Shown here: in pieces, positions 6,121 to 9,794 of the stretch | How positions within the stretch are numbered: the first letter of the stretch is position 1 | Layout: each line of letters begins with the position of its first letter | Source: Planctomycetaceae bacterium | GTDB taxonomy: Bacteria > Planctomycetota > Planctomycetia > Pirellulales > Pirellulaceae | Length of the DNA stretch: 9,794 nt | Direction of reading: 5' to 3' | Assembly (NCBI GenBank): GCA_007129635.1 | Contig: SKVE01000391.1 | Location: forward strand, 1 to 9,794 | Notes under the pieces: generated by a model | What the model was told of the DNA's origin: nothing | Databases searched by the model: none | The model's input: the letters and a program-made list of their open reading frames with translations, nothing else | Translations under genes and position numbers: made by a program

Positions 6121-7581
6121 ATGAACGACTCGACAACCCCCCAGGGAAATCTCAGCATTCTGCGTTCGATCGGGCCGGCATTGATTACCGCCTGTGTGGT
6201 CTTCGGACCGGGCAGCCTGATCATCAGTGCCAATGTGGGAGCCAACTACGGTTACGACCTGATCTGGCTGCTGGTCCTGACGGGTCTGCTGATGGGCACA
6301 TTCATGACCATGTCGGCTCGCGTCGGTGTCACGGCGGGCGCGACGCATTTCGCCACCTTGCGGAAGGAAGTCGGGGGCTGGCTGGCCGCCTTGGCCGGGA
6401 TCGTGCTCTGTCTGGTGTGCGCCGCATTTCAATTCTCCAATAACCTGGCCGTCTCGCTGGTCGCCAGCGCCGTCGTACCGGAAGAGCGAAGCGATCTCGT
6501 CTTTCCCGCTCAGTTCATCGCCATGGCCCTGCTGAACGGCCTGTTGATCGTTTTTTTGTTTCGCGCTCAACATATCTACAAGGCCGTCGAACGCATCATG
6601 AAATTCATGGTGGGAATTGTTCTGCTCTCGTTCTTGTTCAGCCTGCTGGTGGCACTGCCCGATCTGCGCGCTTGGGCGGCGGGCATGGCGGTCCTGCTGA
6701 TCACGTTGTTGGCCGTCCGCCAAAGCGGCTCGCCCAACGAGCGGGTGTTACGGATCTTGCTGGCCGTGGCGATGGTGCCTTTGCTGGTGACCCTGGTCGT
6801 TGTCAGCCCTCCGCTGCAAGCCATGTTGAAAGGCTTTGTACCTAGCCTGCCAGACGGGGTTCAGTTGGGATTTCCCAGGATCCTGGACGGCGAGTTGGCG
6901 GATCCGATGGTGCTGATCGCCAGTCTGGTAGGCACCACGTTTTCGGTCGCCGGCGCTTTTTTCCAGGGGAATTTGGTGCGTGAGAAGGGTTGGACGGTTT
7001 CGGACTATGACCGAGGCGTGGGGGATGCCATCGCCGGCGTTTGCGTGCTGACCTGTGTCAGCATGATGATCATGTTGACCGCCGGAACGGTCATCTTGGG
7101 CCAGCCGGCCAGCAACATCGCTACGCTGGCGCTCACGCTGCAACCGCTTCTGGGTCAGACGGCCTTCGTCGTCTTCTGCATCGGGCTAATCCCGATCGCT
7201 TTAAACCCGTTTTTGATCAACGCCATGATCGGCGGCACCGCCCTGGCTGACGGACTCGGGCTGCCCGGACGGCTCAGCGACTTCTGGCCGCGGATGTTCA
7301 CCATCGTCGTGCTGTTGGTCGGATTCATCGTCGCCACGATCGGTTTGTGGTTCGAAATCCCCGCCGTGAATTTGATGATTTTCGGCCAGGCCATGACGGT
7401 CATCGGCAACCCGCTGTTGGCAGCGATCATCCTGTGGCTGGCGAATCGCAAGAGCATCCTGGGCGAACGCCGTAACCGTATCACCTCGAATCTGCTGGGC
7501 TTCATCGGGCTGACCGTCGTCATCCTGCTGACCGTCCGGATGCTGTGGTTCCTGTACCTGAGAATCTATTTGCTGCTGTGA
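6121..7581 (+). CDS. Divergent Nramp-superfamily transporter lacking the canonical metal-binding motifs
   Basis: 486 residues with about 11-12 transmembrane segments. The N-terminus SIGPALITACVVFGPGS aligns with Nramp TM1 (GPGFLVAVGYIDPGN): the conserved DPGN is replaced by GPGS (29-32), so the metal-binding Asp and Asn are Gly and Ser. The helix after it, NVGANYGYDLIWLLVLTG, matches the family's second segment. In TM6, canonical AtvMPH aligns with SVAGAFFQGN (275-284), replacing Met by Ala and Pro-His by Gly-Ala. The C-terminal half keeps NPFLINAMIGGTALADGLG (362-380) and helices up to RIYLLL (481-486). The overall fold thus looks Nramp, but the substrate is unlikely to be Mn or Fe in the usual way; Mg-type or other Nramp-related clades are possible. 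ATG 6121 is preceded by GAGGG (6110-6114). The beta-helix gene follows after 7 bp, which suggests one transcript. Confidence 0.85.
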   Translation: MNDSTTPQGNLSILRSIGPALITACVVFGPGSLIISANVGANYGYDLIWLLVLTGLLMGTFMTMSARVGVTAGATHFATLRKEVGGWLAALAGIVLCLVCAAFQFSNNLAVSLVASAVVPEERSDLVFPAQFIAMALLNGLLIVFLFRAQHIYKAVERIMKFMVGIVLLSFLFSLLVALPDLRAWAAGMAVLLITLLAVRQSGSPNERVLRILLAVAMVPLLVTLVVVSPPLQAMLKGFVPSLPDGVQLGFPRILDGELADPMVLIASLVGTTFSVAGAFFQGNLVREKGWTVSDYDRGVGDAIAGVCVLTCVSMMIMLTAGTVILGQPASNIATLALTLQPLLGQTAFVVFCIGLIPIALNPFLINAMIGGTALADGLGLPGRLSDFWPRMFTIVVLLVGFIVATIGLWFEIPAVNLMIFGQAMTVIGNPLLAAIILWLANRKSILGERRNRITSNLLGFIGLTVVILLTVRMLWFLYLRIYLLL

Positions 7582-7588
7582 ACATGCC

Positions 7589-9604
7589 ATGAACCGTTCC
7601 GCTTCACGTTGTCTGCCACTTTCCTGGGTGGCCAGCATGCTGATCATCGCGAGTTCCGTTCTTGGAGAACCGTCCGATCGCAACGAGGCGGCGATTCGCG
7701 AAGTGATCGACGGCACTCGCCAACAGGCTGATGCCGATTGGTGGGGATATTGTCCGGACGAATCCACGACGGCACTCCAGTCGGCTATCGATTCAGGGGC
7801 GAAAAAAGTGATCGTCCGCAAAATGCCCGGCCCCTGGATCGTTGACCAGATCCAATTGGCCGACAACCAGGAGTTGTTCTTCGAACCGGGCGTGGTGGTC
7901 CAGGCCAAGCGCGGCGCCTTTCGCGGCCGGAGCGATTCGTTATTCACCGCCTGGAACAGGACCAACATCACGCTGACCGGCTACGGCGCGACGCTACGCA
8001 TGCATCGCGACGATTACGATGGCCCAGATTACGAAAAGGCGGAATGGCGTCATGTGCTGAGTTTCCGCGGTTGTACCAACGTCACCGTGCAGGGCTTGAC
8101 CTTGATGGAATCCGGTGGCGACGGCATTTACCTGGGGGCAGGTCGCCATCGGCAGACCAACCGAAACGTGGTCATCCGAGATGTCGTCTGCGATCGGAAT
8201 TACCGGCAGGGGATCAGCGTGATCACCGCGGAAGACCTGTTGATCGAGAATTGTGTGCTGAAGAACACGGCGGGCACCGCGCCGGCAGCGGGCATCGACT
8301 TCGAGCCGAATCATGCTTGGGAACGGCTGGTCAATTGTGTGATGCGAAACTGCGTGATCGAGGACAACCAGGGCTTGGGAATCCATCTGTACCTGCGGCC
8401 GTTGAACGGCAGTTCCGAACCGGTTTCGATCCGGATCGAAAACTGCGTGACTCGAGGCTCCAACGCGACGTCGGCCAGCATCATCACCAGTTGCGGCCCT
8501 GAAGGCCCGGTCCAGGGGCTGATCGAGCTGGTCAACTGCCGCTTCCAGGACCACGGTCGCGCGGGCATCCGTATCGGATCGAAGCCGCCCAGTGGCCTGA
8601 AGCTGCGGTTTGTCGACTGCGTCGTGGCCGATGCGTCGGACCAGCCAGCCCTATCGGCGCCGATCAGCTTCAGCACGCGGGCCGGCGACTTGCAACCTAC
8701 CGGCGGAGTCCACTTCCAGAATCTGACGGTCCGAGATTCGCTCGAACGACCTTTGATGGCCTTTCGTGACGCCATCGGCTCGAATCTGGAGGAGATTACC
8801 GGTACCGTCACGGTCCATCGCGGCGATCAGAGCACCGAATATCGACTGGATCCGGAAACGATCGCTCGCTGGGTGCCGTTCGACCCGGTGCTGGAAATCC
8901 CCATCGTCGACTGGCAGGATCTGCCGTTGCAACCGGTGATTGCTGGTCCCGATGACTCCAAAGAGACATTGCCCCACCATCGTCAACGCAACACGGCATC
9001 CTACCTGCTGCAGGCCCGCGAAGGCGACCAGGTACGGTTGCGATTGAGGCATCAGGCGGTGGGCCGCGCGACGGAGGGGACGATGTCCGTCCACGCGATC
9101 AGTCCCACGGGCCAATCCTTCGAACCCACTGAAATCCGGCTGGGCGAGCAGGGCCCGTACGACTTTACCGCCGATGCAACCGGCGTGTTCATCGTGCGAT
9201 GCCAGCCAGGTCGCCATACCGTGCAGATCCTGCAAAGCAGTCACCCGATATGCATGGCCGGAGACGAAGGCCGGATTCATCTGGTGAGCACGACCGGCGA
9301 ATTCGTCTTCTGGGTGCCCGGAGATGTCCAGCGGTTTGGCGTTCGGGCACAAGGCGAGGGCGATGGCGAACGGTTGACACTCACCCTGCTGGACGATCAG
9401 GACCAAGTCCGTTGGCAACAGGCCAATATCGGCTACCCCGAATCGTTCACGGTCCAGCGGCAACCTACGCAGGAAGGCCAGGTATGGCGGCTGAAGATCG
9501 ATCGGCCTGAGATCGGCGTCCTGGAAGATATCCACCTGATGCTGCGAGGCGTTCCCGCACTGCTTGGCTTTGAACCTCGGGGACTGCTGGGCGGCACGCC
9601 TTGA
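7589..9604 (+). CDS. Secreted right-handed parallel beta-helix (pectate-lyase-like) protein
   Basis: 671 residues. Residues 1-26 form a signal peptide (hydrophobic SWVASMLIIASSVLG, then EPSD). Residues about 47-110 (DADWWGYCPDESTTALQSAI) resemble the entry region of polysaccharide-lyase/hydrolase-like helices. Residues about 125-395 are a beta-helix: NITLTGYGATL, GCTNVTVQGLTLMESGGDGIYLG (161-183) and a series of strands ending in NC or DC (222, 250, 255, 286, 317, 344). GIDFEPNH (235-242) and GGDGIYLG (176-183) are likely surface loops and possible catalytic or ligand sites, but no lyase triad is provable. Residues about 430-671 look like two beta-sandwich modules, the first with a bacterial pre-peptidase-like character (YLLQAREGDQVRLRL). 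The start lies 7 bp after the Nramp-like stop with no clear Shine-Dalgarno, suggesting coupled translation. A role in binding or cleaving an extracellular glycan is inferred from the fold only. Confidence 0.85.
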   Translation: MNRSASRCLPLSWVASMLIIASSVLGEPSDRNEAAIREVIDGTRQQADADWWGYCPDESTTALQSAIDSGAKKVIVRKMPGPWIVDQIQLADNQELFFEPGVVVQAKRGAFRGRSDSLFTAWNRTNITLTGYGATLRMHRDDYDGPDYEKAEWRHVLSFRGCTNVTVQGLTLMESGGDGIYLGAGRHRQTNRNVVIRDVVCDRNYRQGISVITAEDLLIENCVLKNTAGTAPAAGIDFEPNHAWERLVNCVMRNCVIEDNQGLGIHLYLRPLNGSSEPVSIRIENCVTRGSNATSASIITSCGPEGPVQGLIELVNCRFQDHGRAGIRIGSKPPSGLKLRFVDCVVADASDQPALSAPISFSTRAGDLQPTGGVHFQNLTVRDSLERPLMAFRDAIGSNLEEITGTVTVHRGDQSTEYRLDPETIARWVPFDPVLEIPIVDWQDLPLQPVIAGPDDSKETLPHHRQRNTASYLLQAREGDQVRLRLRHQAVGRATEGTMSVHAISPTGQSFEPTEIRLGEQGPYDFTADATGVFIVRCQPGRHTVQILQSSHPICMAGDEGRIHLVSTTGEFVFWVPGDVQRFGVRAQGEGDGERLTLTLLDDQDQVRWQQANIGYPESFTVQRQPTQEGQVWRLKIDRPEIGVLEDIHLMLRGVPALLGFEPRGLLGGTP

Positions 9605-9709
9605 CGATCGACAAGACCACCGGCGACGAGGGCCCAAAACATGCCTCCACGATTTCCACTCGACCACCGCCTGCGGCATTTCAGCCTAACGCAGCTCGGC
9701 CGCAACCAA

Positions 9710-9758
9710 GTAGGTTGGGTCTCCGACCCGACCCGGTCGGGACAGAGTCCCAACCTAC
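9710..9758. repeat. Long stem-loop (GTAGGTTGGG-type dispersed repeat)
   Basis: GTAGGTTGGG (9710-9719) pairs exactly with CCCAACCTAC (9749-9758). Inside, CTC/GAG (9721-9723 with 9745-9747) and CCCGAC/GTCGGG (9727-9732 with 9736-9741) extend the stem across small mismatches, ending in a 3-base loop. It is a REP-like extragenic palindrome of a sequence type I associate with planctomycete genomes. It lies about 105 bp after the beta-helix stop. No T tract follows, so it is not a standard terminator. Confidence 0.75.
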
Positions 9759-9759
9759 A

Positions 9760-9786
9760 AACATGCGCGCACCGTGCGCGCATGTT
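9760..9786. repeat. 12-bp perfect hairpin with 3-base loop
   Basis: AACATGCGCGCA (9760-9771) and TGCGCGCATGTT (9775-9786) are exact reverse complements around the loop CCG. It begins two bases after the end of the preceding stem-loop, so the two hairpins stand in tandem. On either strand it is followed by few T residues, so it is a possible but weak transcription end for the beta-helix gene. The rest of 9605-9794 holds nothing I can identify. Confidence 0.7.
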
Positions 9787-9794
9787 ACGACCGA

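Noticed and set aside
5722..6723. 333-codon minus-strand frame opposite the small protein and Nramp-like gene
   Set aside because: Its product is rich in Gln, Asp, His and Arg, the usual result of reading antisense to membrane helices, and it spans two genes and an intergenic gap.
8651..9679. 342-codon minus-strand frame opposite the beta-helix gene
   Set aside because: No family signature, and it runs through a strong beta-helix/beta-sandwich coding region on the plus strand.

Overview
The window is GC-rich DNA (about 60% by eye) with six protein genes and no RNA genes, CRISPR array or insertion sequence that I can see. Several features point to a planctomycete (Planctomycetota, Pirellulales-like): a very large secreted PQQ-type propeller protein with a methyltransferase-like insert, a secreted isochorismatase-fold/ThuA fusion, a secreted parallel beta-helix protein, a divergent Nramp transporter, and dispersed hairpin repeats of the GGGGTCAGACCC and GTAGGTTGGG types. 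The phylum is inferred from protein style only; no marker gene is present.

Layout. Positions 1-2138 (minus) hold most of a PQQ-like beta-propeller gene that runs off the left edge. After 148 bp, positions 2287-3966 (minus) hold a 559-residue exported protein joining an isochorismatase-like cysteine hydrolase domain to a ThuA-like domain. A 259-bp divergent intergenic region follows. It contains a good sigma-70-type promoter for the minus-strand gene and a 50-bp near-perfect palindrome with an adjacent A6 tract, which reads as an intrinsic terminator on the minus strand. It also holds a degenerate 30/12-bp direct-repeat block and a weaker promoter for the rightward genes. On the plus strand come an NCS1-type permease (4226-5680, GTG start), a 68-residue two-helix membrane protein (5755-5961), an Nramp-superfamily transporter (6121-7581) and, 7 bp later, a secreted right-handed beta-helix protein (7589-9604). 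The last 190 bp have no gene but carry two adjacent strong hairpins.

How the genes may work together. The two left genes encode exported proteins with no visible link to the transporters beyond sharing a divergent control region. On the right, NCS1 permease, small membrane protein and Nramp-like transporter form a membrane group, and the Nramp-like gene is tightly coupled to the secreted beta-helix gene. The Nramp-like protein lacks the metal-binding DPGN and MPH motifs, so its substrate may not be Mn or Fe. A linked job in uptake of a small compound released from an extracellular polymer is possible, but this is inference. I found no clearly new multi-gene defence or mobile system. The most interesting points are the altered Nramp core coupled to a beta-helix protein, the isochorismatase-ThuA fusion without a visible catalytic lysine, and the repeat/terminator element between the divergent promoters.
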